A DNA stretch of 64,000 nucleotides, from positions 4,278,001-4,342,000 of the forward strand of contig OZ242340.1 in the NCBI GenBank assembly GCA_965208525.1, given 5' to 3'. Source of the DNA: VXYL01 sp965208525 (GTDB lineage: Bacteria > Pseudomonadota > Gammaproteobacteria > Pseudomonadales > Azotimanducaceae). A program made the translations under genes and the position numbers. This document shows positions 34,853 through 43,926 of the stretch, one piece after another. The notes beneath the pieces were generated by a model. It was given only the letters and a program-made list of their open reading frames with translations, ran no database searches and had not been told where the DNA came from. Within the stretch, counting starts at the first letter, position 1. Every line of letters begins with the position of its first letter.

Positions 34853-35078
34853 TGGAACAAGGGAGGTCACTCTTCATCGCCGACAAGGCCCGTGTCGCGG
34901 CGAGACGGCTGGTTGCATCTTCTGGCCCTTGGTTGCTTCGCCTTCGGCGCGAGGAGTGTGTCAGGCCCTCACTCCGAGTAGCCTGTGGGACCGCACCATC
35001 CGGCCGGCCCGTTGGTGTTGAGTCGGCTTCGACGCGCTACCTTTTGGAAGTCAACGTCTTACGAAGTCTGTTCCGTGA
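34853..35078 (+). repeat. dispersed repeat family A, copy 2
   Basis: Covers most of the 418-base gap between hppA and the TrlF-like gene. Shared blocks: GGCCCGTGTCGCGGCGAGAC, GGCTGGTTGCATCTTCTGGC, TTGCTTCGCCTTCGGCGCGA, CATCCGGCCGGCCCGTTGGT and the tail TCAACGTCTTACGAAGTCTG. The remaining bases hold no gene. Confidence 0.85.
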
Positions 35079-35103
35079 AAGGTTGCATTCGGTGTAGCTC
35101 GCT

Positions 35104-37917
35104 TCACTCGCGGCCCAAGCGGCGGTAGCGGCGTTCGAAGGCTTCGCGGCCGCCTTCCATGATGCGGCAGACTTCCTCGCGCATTGCGGGGTCTTGCAGC
35201 GAACCCGATTGGGTGACGATGCACTGGCCGTTCCGGAAGTCGAGGGCGTGGAGCATTTCGGCGTCGCCGTTGACGACGATGTTGGGGTTGTGGGTGACGA
35301 CGATGATCTGGCGCCGGCGCTTGTTCTCGCGCATCTGGCGCACCACGAGGTCGTAGATGAGGTGGTTGTCGAGGTCGTCCTCGGGTTGGTCTAGCACCAG
35401 CGGCTCGTTGCCGTGGGCGAGGAGGAACGCGAGCATGGCGGCGGCGCGCTGGCCGGCGGATGCCTGACCGATGGAGCGGAAGTCGGTGCCGTCGCCAGCG
35501 GGGCTGTACTCCACCTGCAAGGCATCTTCTGGGAACCAGGTCAGGAGGCCGTCGAGGAGCGCCGGCGACCGCCTCGTCTCGCGCGCGAGGAAGTTACTGA
35601 AGGCACCGCCGAACCCGCTTGCTTCGCCGTCGCTTGCGGCGCGGACGCGATCCTTCCAGTGGGCGATGCGCCGTTCCATTTCGTGGTCCCGAGGCGCGGC
35701 GTCGCTCGGCAATTGCGTCAAGAGTTCAGCGACGCTGCCCTTGGCGCCATCTTCGTGCTCGAGCAGGATGTCGGCGGCGAAGCGGTCGTCGAGAACGTTG
35801 AGTGCCTCGCGCATGGAGCGTTCGATCACCTTGCTGTCGTCGCCGTAGCGGTTGACGGCGATGCGCACGAAACGATTGCGAGCAAGTGCCCCTTCGAGGA
35901 AGTCTTGCCTCGCCGAGCTAATGGCCCGCCGGCAGTCGAGCACGCGATCCAGGCACTGTTCGGCCTGCATCGCGAGTTCCTCGCGCCGCTCTGCCAGCGC
36001 CTCGAGGTGCGCAAGTTCGCCGTCGAGCCTTTGCCCGTCTTGGCTTAGGCGACCGTATTCGCGCGGGTCGGAGATGCCCTCGGCCTGCAGGTCCTGCACG
36101 AGCGCGGCGTAGTCTGACTCCGCCTGTCGCGCCACGGCGCGCCAAGCCCCGGCTTCGAGTGCTTGCCGCTCGGTCGCCACGAGTTGGCGCAGGTCCCTCG
36201 CCGCTGCTTCGAGCGTGCCGCGGGCCGCGTTCACTCCCGCGCCAACGGCACGGATGGTGCTTGTGGCGGCTGCATCTTCGGGCGAGTCGTCGAAAGTCCC
36301 GTCCGGCACGTCGGCTGGCAGCAACTCTGCTGCGGATACGTCGATTCGTCCTGCTGTCTGCTCCGCCACCTCGAACTGACGCTCAAGCTCTTGCAGTTGG
36401 TGGCGGCGACGCTGGTAGGCGGCCAGAACGGCGCGGTGGCGACCGGCCTCGAAGCGCGCGAGCTTGCGCGCCACGTCTTCGCGCTCCACCAGGAGGCCAT
36501 CTCGCGCCGCCAGACGGGCGTTGAGTTCCCGCACCCTGGCGCGCAGCGTGCGGAACTCGTTGACAGCATCTTGCAGCCGGCGCCTGGCGTCGGCCGTTCC
36601 GGCGGCATCGTCGATCACGCCGAGCAGCGCCTGCTGGTTTTCGCCGGCGAGTTCGCCGATCTGACCCTGGCTGAAGATGCGCAAGGGAAAGCGATGGCTC
36701 TCCACGCTCTGCACCGACGAGGGTCGCCAGCCGTCGGCGTTGGCTTCCTCCACCGCCACGCCAGTGGCGGCCTGACGCCAGCGCACGCGATAGCGGGTGT
36801 CGCCCTTGACGACCTGCCAGAGATATTCGGTGGATCGCGTCAATCCGCCCCGGTCGCTGCGCTGCGAAGGCACGCGCTGGAAGCGCTCGAAGGTGCGTCG
36901 GGCGAGGCTCTGGTCATCGAGCCCGGTCAACTCCGCATCGCGCCGCGCCGCAACGCGGAGCGCATGCACGACGGTGGACTTGCCGGTGCCGCGCCCGCCC
37001 ACCAAGGCATTGAGCCAGGGGCTGAAGTCGAGCCGTTCCCTACGCCCGCGCCCCATGTAGCGGGCGGCGTCGATTTCGATCGCCTCGATGTAGTGGGGTG
37101 GAACCACGTTCGGATCTGGCGCTTCGGCTTCGTCGCTGCGGCGGACCGAGAAGCCGTCGCCGTCGAGCAGGGCGAGGCGGAGTCCGTCCAGCCTCGGCTC
37201 ACCCATCTTCACCCAGGTGAACTGCGACCCGGGCTCGTTCGTTTCGCTAGCGGAGTCGTGCGAGGCTGAGCCAAGCACATTCGCCCAGGTGAGCCGGCGC
37301 TGCAGATACTGTTCGGGTGGCGTGGCGGACGCCTCCGCCACTTCCATTGCGAAGAGGTGCTCGCAGTCGAAGAGCGCCGCGAGGTCGCTGCCGGTCATTC
37401 GGTTCCAGGCGCCGGCCGGCCCGTCCACGTGCGCCAGCACGGCGATGGCGCCGCATTCGACGATGGCCTGCATCACCTCGATGAGCGACTGATCCGCAGT
37501 GCGGTCGCTGTGCCCCCGTACACCCCGGTAGCCGACTGCGGCGAGCAGCGCGTTGATGTCGGCGGTGCCGCTGTCGCGGTCGAAGATAGCCAGCGCTCGC
37601 GCGCCGCCGGCGGCGGTAATCTCGACGCCAGGAAACAGGTGCAGGGGACGGTAATCCGGATGTCCTCTGGTCGCGAGCCGGTCCAATGCCGATTTCAACC
37701 GGTCCACCCAGTCGCCGGAGTTGTGGTCGGTCACCGCTACGCAGTCGATGCCGGCCTGCATGAGGCCGAGCAGCCAGTCCTGGGGTTCAATCTGCCTGCG
37801 TTCGGCTTGATGGGGGCCCTTGCCGTAGTCCGCCGATGCAGGCGTCCTCGTGTGCAGATCGAACTTCCACCAACGGGCGCCGGGGAATGCGTGTGACTTG
37901 CTCTCCGGGGCCGTCAC
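35104..37917 (-). CDS. PHP-domain / SMC-like ATPase (TrlF family)
   Basis: A 937-residue fusion. Residues 1-240 are a PHP metal phosphoesterase: KFDLHTRTPAS, DCVAVTDHNSGDWVD, LFPGVEITAAGG, AVLAHVDGPAG and GSASHDSASE. An ABC/SMC-like ATPase follows: Walker A NALVGGRGTGKSTVVHAL near 308, a long coiled coil (about 420-720), the signature SIGQASAGQRAAAML, Walker B PLVLDQPEDDLDNHL near 840 and IIVVTHNPNIVVNG. This matches the TrlF-type proteins suggested to act in RNA or DNA damage response or phage defence. It is the last gene of the lipoprotein-PcuC-DUF2333-sulfatase unit, GTG start six bases after the sulfatase stop. Confidence 0.85.
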   Translation of the reverse strand: MTAPESKSHAFPGARWWKFDLHTRTPASADYGKGPHQAERRQIEPQDWLLGLMQAGIDCVAVTDHNSGDWVDRLKSALDRLATRGHPDYRPLHLFPGVEITAAGGARALAIFDRDSGTADINALLAAVGYRGVRGHSDRTADQSLIEVMQAIVECGAIAVLAHVDGPAGAWNRMTGSDLAALFDCEHLFAMEVAEASATPPEQYLQRRLTWANVLGSASHDSASETNEPGSQFTWVKMGEPRLDGLRLALLDGDGFSVRRSDEAEAPDPNVVPPHYIEAIEIDAARYMGRGRRERLDFSPWLNALVGGRGTGKSTVVHALRVAARRDAELTGLDDQSLARRTFERFQRVPSQRSDRGGLTRSTEYLWQVVKGDTRYRVRWRQAATGVAVEEANADGWRPSSVQSVESHRFPLRIFSQGQIGELAGENQQALLGVIDDAAGTADARRRLQDAVNEFRTLRARVRELNARLAARDGLLVEREDVARKLARFEAGRHRAVLAAYQRRRHQLQELERQFEVAEQTAGRIDVSAAELLPADVPDGTFDDSPEDAAATSTIRAVGAGVNAARGTLEAAARDLRQLVATERQALEAGAWRAVARQAESDYAALVQDLQAEGISDPREYGRLSQDGQRLDGELAHLEALAERREELAMQAEQCLDRVLDCRRAISSARQDFLEGALARNRFVRIAVNRYGDDSKVIERSMREALNVLDDRFAADILLEHEDGAKGSVAELLTQLPSDAAPRDHEMERRIAHWKDRVRAASDGEASGFGGAFSNFLARETRRSPALLDGLLTWFPEDALQVEYSPAGDGTDFRSIGQASAGQRAAAMLAFLLAHGNEPLVLDQPEDDLDNHLIYDLVVRQMRENKRRRQIIVVTHNPNIVVNGDAEMLHALDFRNGQCIVTQSGSLQDPAMREEVCRIMEGGREAFERRYRRLGRE

Positions 37918-37923
37918 GAAACT

Positions 37924-39495
37924 TCAGCTTGTGGGCGGCCCGGCGTAAGGCTCGAACTCGTAGCGGCAGGGCTGTTCCATGAGGCGGGGATCGTCCTCGG
38001 CTTCCAAGAGCCCGAGCAGGCGCGCTTCCAGATCAGCGCGAATGTTGGCGTAGGCCGGGTCGGCGGCGACGTTGTTCATGTAGTGGGGGTCGGTGGTGAG
38101 GTCATAGAGTTCCTCGCGGGGACGCTTGCCGAAACCGAGTTCGAATAGCGGCTCCACGTCGAGCTCGTCGCGGTGGTGGATCATCCATGCCTTGGTGGGG
38201 CTGGCATCCATGTCGGGGTAGGCGACGGCCGTTTTGCTTGCCAGGTCTTCATAGGCCGGGGCCTCCGTGCCCGGTTGGTCCAGCCCCTTGGGGTCGCCCA
38301 TGGGCCAGCGGTCCGGCTCGAAGTTGACGATGTAGAGAAAGTCCCGAGTGCGCAGCGAGCGCTGCGGATAGGGCAGGAACTTATCTCGGGCGATGCCGAC
38401 GTGGCGTTCGCGGCCCGTCACCACGAAATCGCGCTTAGGGTCGATCTGGCCGCTTGCCGATGCTTGGAAGAGCGGCAGCAGGCTTCTCGCGGTCATGGTC
38501 GGATGCGGCTCGATGCCGCCGGCCTCGCAGAAGGTGGGCGCAAGGTCCATGAGGTTGACGAAGTCGTCCACCACCCGGCCCGGCTCGATGCGTCCCGGCC
38601 AGCGCGCGGCCAGCGCCACCTCGCAGCCGATGTCGTAGAGATTGCACTTCGCGCGGGGCATCCCAGGGATGCCGTGATCGCCGCTCACCACGATGAGGGT
38701 GTTGTCGAGCTCGCCGGTGGCTTCGAGCTCGCCGAGCAGGACGCCGAGACCCAAGTCCACCGCCAGGCACTCGCCGAGATAGTCGGCGGCATCCTCGCGG
38801 ATGTCGTGGACGTCCGGGAGGAAGTCCGGCAGGCGGCCCTTGAGGTCGTCGGGCTCGATGTTCCAAAGCGCCTTGCCGGAACCGCGCTCCCAAGTGCGAT
38901 GGGTGTTGGTGGGGCCCCACCAGTAGCAAAACGGTGCGTCCGCCGGGCGGGCGCCCAAGAAGGCGCGGAAGTTGTCGCGGGTCTCGCCGAGCAGGGCTTG
39001 CTTGGCACCTTCGACGCTGAGCTCGCCGGCGTGCGCGGTTACCCAATGCGAGAACTGGTTGAAGTCGCCGCCGGCGGGCTGAAAGCGGGTGCGCAAGGCG
39101 CCGATGGGCGCGTTGGCGGTGCGGCCCGGGCTCCACACCTTGTATTGGTAGCCGACGAAATAGCCGGCCTGCGCCTCGAGTTCGAGCGGGAAGGTGGGAA
39201 TGGTCTCGTCCCACACCGCTCCTTGCAGAATCGCGCCGAGCCCGGTCTGCCAGAAGTAGCGCCCAGAGAGGATGGAACTGCGGCAGGGCGTGCAGGACGG
39301 TGCCGGCACCAAGGCATTGGTGAAGAGCGCGCCTTCGGCGGCGATCCGATCGAAGTTGGGCGTTTCGATCAGGTCGCAGAGCGGATTCGGCCGTTCGCCA
39401 GCACCGCTGCCGCGACTGCCGTAAGCGCTGGCATAGCGGCCCCAATCGTCGGCAAAGGCAAACAGAATGTTGGGCTTGTCTTGCACGAAGTTCAT
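37924..39495 (-). CDS. type I sulfatase
   Basis: A 523-residue sulfatase of the alkaline phosphatase superfamily. Metal ligands lie in PNILFAFADDWGRYASAYGS; the formylglycine motif C-T-P-C-R is in VPAPSCTPCRSSILSGRYFW; the second metal site in NTLIVVSGDHGIPGMPRAKC. There is no signal peptide, so it is probably cytosolic. It needs a formylglycine-generating enzyme encoded elsewhere. ATG 39495 overlaps the DUF2333 stop (ATGA). Substrate unknown. Confidence 0.9.
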   Translation of the reverse strand: MNFVQDKPNILFAFADDWGRYASAYGSRGSGAGERPNPLCDLIETPNFDRIAAEGALFTNALVPAPSCTPCRSSILSGRYFWQTGLGAILQGAVWDETIPTFPLELEAQAGYFVGYQYKVWSPGRTANAPIGALRTRFQPAGGDFNQFSHWVTAHAGELSVEGAKQALLGETRDNFRAFLGARPADAPFCYWWGPTNTHRTWERGSGKALWNIEPDDLKGRLPDFLPDVHDIREDAADYLGECLAVDLGLGVLLGELEATGELDNTLIVVSGDHGIPGMPRAKCNLYDIGCEVALAARWPGRIEPGRVVDDFVNLMDLAPTFCEAGGIEPHPTMTARSLLPLFQASASGQIDPKRDFVVTGRERHVGIARDKFLPYPQRSLRTRDFLYIVNFEPDRWPMGDPKGLDQPGTEAPAYEDLASKTAVAYPDMDASPTKAWMIHHRDELDVEPLFELGFGKRPREELYDLTTDPHYMNNVAADPAYANIRADLEARLLGLLEAEDDPRLMEQPCRYEFEPYAGPPTS

Positions 39496-40631
39496 CCCCT
39501 GTCGAGGAGCGAGCGCAGGTCAATGAGGGCTGCGTTCACGCGCGAAATGTAGGATGCCATCACCAATGAATGGTTGGCGACGAAGCCGAAGCCGCTGCCG
39601 TTCAGGATCACCGGGCTCCAGATGGCGTTTTGCGTCTCCTCAAGCTCGCGGATGATCTGTTGCAGGCTGACGCGGGCGTTCTTGTCTTCGAGCACGGCGG
39701 CGAAATCGTGCTCCACCGCCTTCAAGAGGTGGACGAGCGCCCAGGTCTGGCCGCGCGCTTCGTAGAAGACGTCGTCGATGCGAAACCAGCTGGTGCGCTG
39801 TTCGATGTCGGCCGGCGCGTCGGTGGCCATGCGGGCTGCGGTCTCGCCGGCGAGGTCTAGGTTCAGTTGGCGCTTGCCGACGCTTTGGGAAAGGCGCTGT
39901 GAAATGTCGCCTAGACGTCGCTCCACCTCAATCAGCCAACGCGACAGGTTGTCGGCGCGGGCATAGAACTGCGCCTCTGGCTCGGCGGGATTGGCGAGAC
40001 GTTCGGCATAGGATCGAATGCGTCCGATCCCGTCGCGGTATTCGGATTCGGTGGCGGGGAGGATCCAGCTTGCGTTGTCGAAGAAGAAGTGCCCTTCGGC
40101 GACGGCAAGGTCCGGATCTTCAGTGGACTGGCTCTGCGAGCGCGAAATGTCGTTGCGCAGCGCCCTCGAGATGTCGCGCAGATGCACCAGCGCACCGAAC
40201 TCCCAATTGGGGGTGTTGTCGAGATACAGGCCCGGCGGCGAGACGTCGTTCGAGAGATAGCCGCCGCGCTTGTCGAGCAGGGTCTCACCGATGAAGACCA
40301 CCGCCGTCGCTGTGGTGTAGCCGGTGACGGGCGACACGCCGGCCGCTGCGGCGCGCTCCTGCGCGAGCGCAACGACGTCGATTGGGTCCGGCTCATACGA
40401 CCACCACCAGCCGAGAACCAGCACGACGGCGACAAGCGCCGCCGCCACCGCCAAGGCGGTACGCCAGAGGCTCTTGCCGAGACTCGCAAGGACGCCTTTC
40501 GGCGTCGCATAGACGTATTCGAACCGCTGCCACGGCCAGCGACGGCTTGGCTTGGGCTCGGTGCCCTCGACACTCTCGGCGGCGGCGTCGACGCCCTCGG
40601 CCGCCACCTTGCGCCAAGGTTTCCAGTTCAT
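39492..40631 (-). CDS. DUF2333 family inner-membrane protein
   Basis: A 379-residue protein with one membrane helix (about 58-78, ALAVAAALVAVVLVLGWWW) after a cytosolic N-terminus; the rest should be periplasmic. Segments such as TAVVFIGETLLDKRGGYLSN, DNTPNWEFGALVHLRDISRA and WFRIDDVFYEARGQTWALVH match DUF2333, a family of unknown function typical of Gammaproteobacteria. Its start overlaps the pcuC stop. Confidence 0.9.
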   Translation of the reverse strand: MNWKPWRKVAAEGVDAAAESVEGTEPKPSRRWPWQRFEYVYATPKGVLASLGKSLWRTALAVAAALVAVVLVLGWWWSYEPDPIDVVALAQERAAAAGVSPVTGYTTATAVVFIGETLLDKRGGYLSNDVSPPGLYLDNTPNWEFGALVHLRDISRALRNDISRSQSQSTEDPDLAVAEGHFFFDNASWILPATESEYRDGIGRIRSYAERLANPAEPEAQFYARADNLSRWLIEVERRLGDISQRLSQSVGKRQLNLDLAGETAARMATDAPADIEQRTSWFRIDDVFYEARGQTWALVHLLKAVEHDFAAVLEDKNARVSLQQIIRELEETQNAIWSPVILNGSGFGFVANHSLVMASYISRVNAALIDLRSLLDRG

Positions 40632-41212
40632 GGGCTGCCCTCCGTGCGGCGCTCGAAGACCACTTCCCGGGCGCTGCCGTCGGCGAAGGATGCCTGCAAC
40701 GTCAGGTTGCGAGCTTCAGGCGCGCCAAAGAGCATCAGGTGCCTGCCGCCGGGGGCCAACGCCACCGTGGCACGCGGTGGAACCTCGACTTCCTGCAAGT
40801 GCCGCATCCGCACCATCTCCATGCCGTCTCCGTCTTGGCTGCGAACCGTCTCGTGCATCTCCACCTTGAGATCGTCGTCGGTCGAAGCGCCGAAGCGGAC
40901 CAACGTGGCGGCGCTGTCGCCACGGTTCTCCACGTCGCAGTACGCCGCCGTGACGGCCGCGCCGGGCAGGGGAGCACGAAACCAGGCGTCGCGGAAGACC
41001 ACGCTGTCCGCTTGCGCGGCGAGGGCGGAACCGCACAGCAAGAGCGAGCCGACCATGCTGGCCAGCAGGCTGTCGGACTTTGCCGCGTAGCGGCGAAGTG
41101 CGAAGGCTGCTAGCCGTAGTTGCGAACGAACGCGAGCACGAAGGCCAGCAGTTCGCGCTAGCGAACTGCCGACGCGCCCTTCAGGGCGCGCCAGCGGCGC
41201 ATTCGACGCCAT
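40628..41212 (-). CDS. copper chaperone PcuC-like protein with repeat-derived N-terminus
   Basis: The core is a periplasmic PCu(A)C copper chaperone delivering Cu to cytochrome oxidase: AYCDVENRGDSAATLVRFGA, EMHETVRSQDGDGMEMVRM and PPRATVALAPGGRHLMLFG provide the Met/His copper set (H in EMHET, M in MRH, H and M in RHLMLF). The signal h-region is SMVGSLLLCGSALAA. ATG 41212 overlaps the upstream stop (TGATG), but the first 50 residues (NAPLARPEGRVGSSLARTAG...) are encoded by a palindromic repeat. ATG 41056 would give a 143-residue protein with a weakly charged signal. Confidence 0.85.
   Translation of the reverse strand: MASNAPLARPEGRVGSSLARTAGLRARVRSQLRLAAFALRRYAAKSDSLLASMVGSLLLCGSALAAQADSVVFRDAWFRAPLPGAAVTAAYCDVENRGDSAATLVRFGASTDDDLKVEMHETVRSQDGDGMEMVRMRHLQEVEVPPRATVALAPGGRHLMLFGAPEARNLTLQASFADGSAREVVFERRTEGSP
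41100..41207. repeat. palindromic repeat at the 5' end of pcuC
   Basis: Contains GCGCCCTTCAGGGCGCGCC, an inverted repeat GCCAGCAGTTCGCGCTAGCG / CGCTAGCGAACTGC, and CTAGCCGTAGTTGCGAACG. Related units are at 2237-2282, 48650-48712 (GCGAACTGCTGGCCTTCGTG) and the 3' end of the gene ending at 56822. Read in frame through pcuC. Confidence 0.75.
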
Positions 41213-41937
41213 CAGCGTCCGTTCTCCTGGTTCGGCAGGATGGTCACCGTCACTAGCGGCGGCAAGCCGATATCGATGCCGGCGCGGATGCGGCGCTCGC
41301 CAGGGGCGAGGGCGAGTTGCTGATACATCCAGCGCGCATCCGCGTCGCTGCCGGCGCGGATGGAGACTCGGGAGCGCGGCAGGCGGGCGTTGTTGCCGAA
41401 GTTCTCTAGCTTGCGCCGCGCCACCGCCGCCCGCGAGCGCACCTCCTCGGCGGTGAGCGCCAGGGTCAGCCGTTCCGCCCGGGAGAGGAGATCCACCTGC
41501 TGCCGCAACGGGTCGATGCCGGGATGTTTCGCGTCCACGACGCTGGCGCGGTCCAGCATCGTCCGGGCGCTGCTCCAGCGCTCGCCGTCCATGGCACGCC
41601 GGGCGAGCACGATGTAGCGTTCCACAACCCGCTCGAGACCGCGCAGTGCTTGCGGATGGTCCGGGGCCAGGTCGAGTACCTCCCGGTACCAATAGGCGGC
41701 GCTATTGGACAGTGGCGTCAGCAGCTGGTCCGCTTCCAACGCCGCTTCCGCCAGCCACAGCAGTTGCGCAACCTGTGCTTGATCGAAGGGAGGCGCGGGT
41801 TCGGCCGGAGGTTCGGCCGACACGGCGGGTGGCTCGGGTTGCGGCGCTGGCTCTTCGGGCGTTTTGCAGCCGCCCACGAGTAGCGCCAAGGCGACGAATG
41901 CCGTCGCGACGTGGGGCTTGGCGTGGATGGACTGCAT
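41212..41937 (-). CDS. TPR-like lipoprotein, unknown function
   Basis: A 241-residue lipoprotein: signal ATAFVALALLVGGC, then a Pro/Glu-rich linker (TPEEPAPQPEPPAVSAEPPA), and helical repeats with YWYREVLDLAPDHPQALRGL and RAMDGERWSSARTMLDRASV that look like degenerate TPRs. The last third is probably beta-rich (RVSIRAGSDADARWMYQQLA, PPLVTVTILPNQENGR). It leads the operon with pcuC and DUF2333, so an envelope role is likely; no function recognised. Confidence 0.75.
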   Translation of the reverse strand: MQSIHAKPHVATAFVALALLVGGCKTPEEPAPQPEPPAVSAEPPAEPAPPFDQAQVAQLLWLAEAALEADQLLTPLSNSAAYWYREVLDLAPDHPQALRGLERVVERYIVLARRAMDGERWSSARTMLDRASVVDAKHPGIDPLRQQVDLLSRAERLTLALTAEEVRSRAAVARRKLENFGNNARLPRSRVSIRAGSDADARWMYQQLALAPGERRIRAGIDIGLPPLVTVTILPNQENGR

Positions 41938-42122
41938 TGGCGCGGCCGGGGTGAGCGTTCAAATCGGTCAACGGAACTTTGTTGCACGATATAGGCTCAA
42001 GCTCCTATGGACAATCGGGCCGACACGAAATGCACCGCAGCGGGCAGATCAGAACAGCAGCCGTTGGGCGTCCTCGCGCCGGCGTCTCCGCGGCAGAGTG
42101 TCTCGCGCGTGTGACGGGCAGC

Positions 42123-43859
42123 ATGTTCTTGAGTGCCTTGACGCCGGGCCGAAGTCCCTGGACGGAGTACTGGCGACGAAGCCGCTTCCGGGCGGCTTGC
42201 CGATGGCTTCTCGTTGCCTTGGCGCTCCCGTCCACCCCCGCTAGCCTGGCCGCTGAGGCGGGACTGGGCCTTGATCGCGGCCGAGACCCCCTCGCGCCGC
42301 AGATCGACTTCCTGCCCGTGGACGAGGCCTACCGCTTCTCCGCCGTGTTGGACCAAGGCCGCATCGTCGCCCGCTGGGAGATCGAGCCCGGCTATTACCT
42401 CTATCGCAGCCGCTTTGGTTTCCAGCCGGACGCCAGGGCAACGCTCGGCGAGCCGGAAATCCCGCCGGGCCAGCCGAAGGTGGATGAGTTTTTCGGCGAT
42501 GTGGAGGTCTACTACGACGAAGTGACAGTGGTCGTCCCGGTGACAGGGCAGGCCGGGTCCTCGTTCTCCGTGCAGTTTGGCTACCAAGGCTGCGCCGACG
42601 CCGGGCTTTGCTACCCGCCGGAGACTCGGACAGTGACGTTCGAAACGGCTGGCACAAGCGTCGGTCCCATGGTGGATGCCGCTGGCGCGGGGGCTGACGT
42701 CGCCGCTGTTCTCGCGGCCTTGGCGTCGGCGATTCTCGGCGGCCTGATCCTGAACCTCATGCCGTGCGTGTTTCCGGTGTTGGCCATCAAGGCGGTGAGT
42801 CTAGTGGAGGCCGAGCCGCAAAGCCGCTGGCGTCACGCCGCCGGGTATGCGGCGGGGGTGGTGGTCACCTTTCTGGTCTTGGGTGGCGTGCTCGCGGCGC
42901 TCAGGAGTGCCGGCGAAGCCATCGGCTGGGGATTCCAGTTGCAGTCCACCGGCTTCGTCGTCGCCATGGCGCTCGTCTTCTTCCTGCTTGGGCTCAATCT
43001 TCTCGGCGTGCTGGAGGTGCCGGGGTTTGGCGTCGCGATGGAGGGCAGCAACGCCTTTGCCGCCGGCGCAATCGCCGTGGTGGTCGCAACTCCCTGCACG
43101 GCGCCCTTCATGGGTGCGGCGCTCGGCTATGGGATTGCCCATTCGACGCCCATGCTGCTTCTGGTGATGGCGGCGCTTGGCTTCGGCCTCGCGCTGCCAT
43201 ATGTGGTGCTGGCCGTGGTGCCGGCGTTGGCGGACCGGCTGCCTCGTCCGGGCCCGTGGATGGCGACGCTGAAGCAGGTGCTGGCGTTTCCGCTGTTTCT
43301 TACCGTGGCTTGGCTGGTGTGGGTGCTGGGCCGACAAGCCGGAGCCGACGCGGTGCTGGCTGCGCTCTGCGCCTGCACGGTGCTCGGCTTCTGCGCATGG
43401 CTGGCCTTGGGCAAGCCGGCGCGGTTGCCGTTCGTCTGGGCGGCGGCGGCGCTCGTGCTGGCGCTGACCGTTTGGCTTCTGCCGCGTCCCCAGGGAGAGG
43501 CTCGGGATTCCTCGTTCGACATGGCCGCAATCGAGCAGCGCGTGGCGGCCGGCGAACCGGTGCTGCTCAACTTCACCGCCGCGTGGTGCATCACCTGCCT
43601 CGCCAACGAACGCACCACGCTTTCGACGGCGCGCGTGCAGGAGTTCCTCGCTGCCAACGGAATCAGCGAGATCAAGGCAGACTGGACCAACGCCGACCCC
43701 GCCATCACCGAGGCGCTCGGCCGCTTCGGACGCAGCGGCGTGCCGCTGTACGTCTTCTACCCACCGGGGGGCGAACCCGTGCTGCTGCCGCAGGTGCTGA
43801 GCCCAGGCATCGTCATCGAGACCATCACCGCCGCTGCCGGCGCCGTCGCGCCCGGCTGA
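42123..43859 (+). CDS. dsbD: thiol:disulfide interchange protein DsbD
   Basis: A 578-residue DsbD that carries electrons from cytosolic thioredoxin to the periplasm. Signal peptide ACRWLLVALALPSTPASLAA; N-terminal alpha domain with Cys pair in YQGCADAGLCYPPE; eight-helix beta domain with ILNLMPCVFPVLAIKA and VVVATPCTAPFMGAALGY; and C-terminal thioredoxin-like gamma domain with NFTAAWCITCLANERTTL. All three redox Cys pairs are kept. ATG 42123 chosen for the best signal peptide. Divergent from the lipoprotein gene; no clear promoter seen in the 185-base gap. Confidence 0.94.
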   Translation: MFLSALTPGRSPWTEYWRRSRFRAACRWLLVALALPSTPASLAAEAGLGLDRGRDPLAPQIDFLPVDEAYRFSAVLDQGRIVARWEIEPGYYLYRSRFGFQPDARATLGEPEIPPGQPKVDEFFGDVEVYYDEVTVVVPVTGQAGSSFSVQFGYQGCADAGLCYPPETRTVTFETAGTSVGPMVDAAGAGADVAAVLAALASAILGGLILNLMPCVFPVLAIKAVSLVEAEPQSRWRHAAGYAAGVVVTFLVLGGVLAALRSAGEAIGWGFQLQSTGFVVAMALVFFLLGLNLLGVLEVPGFGVAMEGSNAFAAGAIAVVVATPCTAPFMGAALGYGIAHSTPMLLLVMAALGFGLALPYVVLAVVPALADRLPRPGPWMATLKQVLAFPLFLTVAWLVWVLGRQAGADAVLAALCACTVLGFCAWLALGKPARLPFVWAAAALVLALTVWLLPRPQGEARDSSFDMAAIEQRVAAGEPVLLNFTAAWCITCLANERTTLSTARVQEFLAANGISEIKADWTNADPAITEALGRFGRSGVPLYVFYPPGGEPVLLPQVLSPGIVIETITAAAGAVAPG

Positions 43860-43926
43860 CGGCTCGCGAGGGGCACCGCGTTCTGGCGTAATATCGCGGG
43901 TTTCGCAGTTGGCGGAAGCGCCGCAT

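Noticed and set aside
41938..42122. Promoter for dsbD around GATATAGG
   Set aside because: No acceptable -35 element at the right distance; not reported as a feature.
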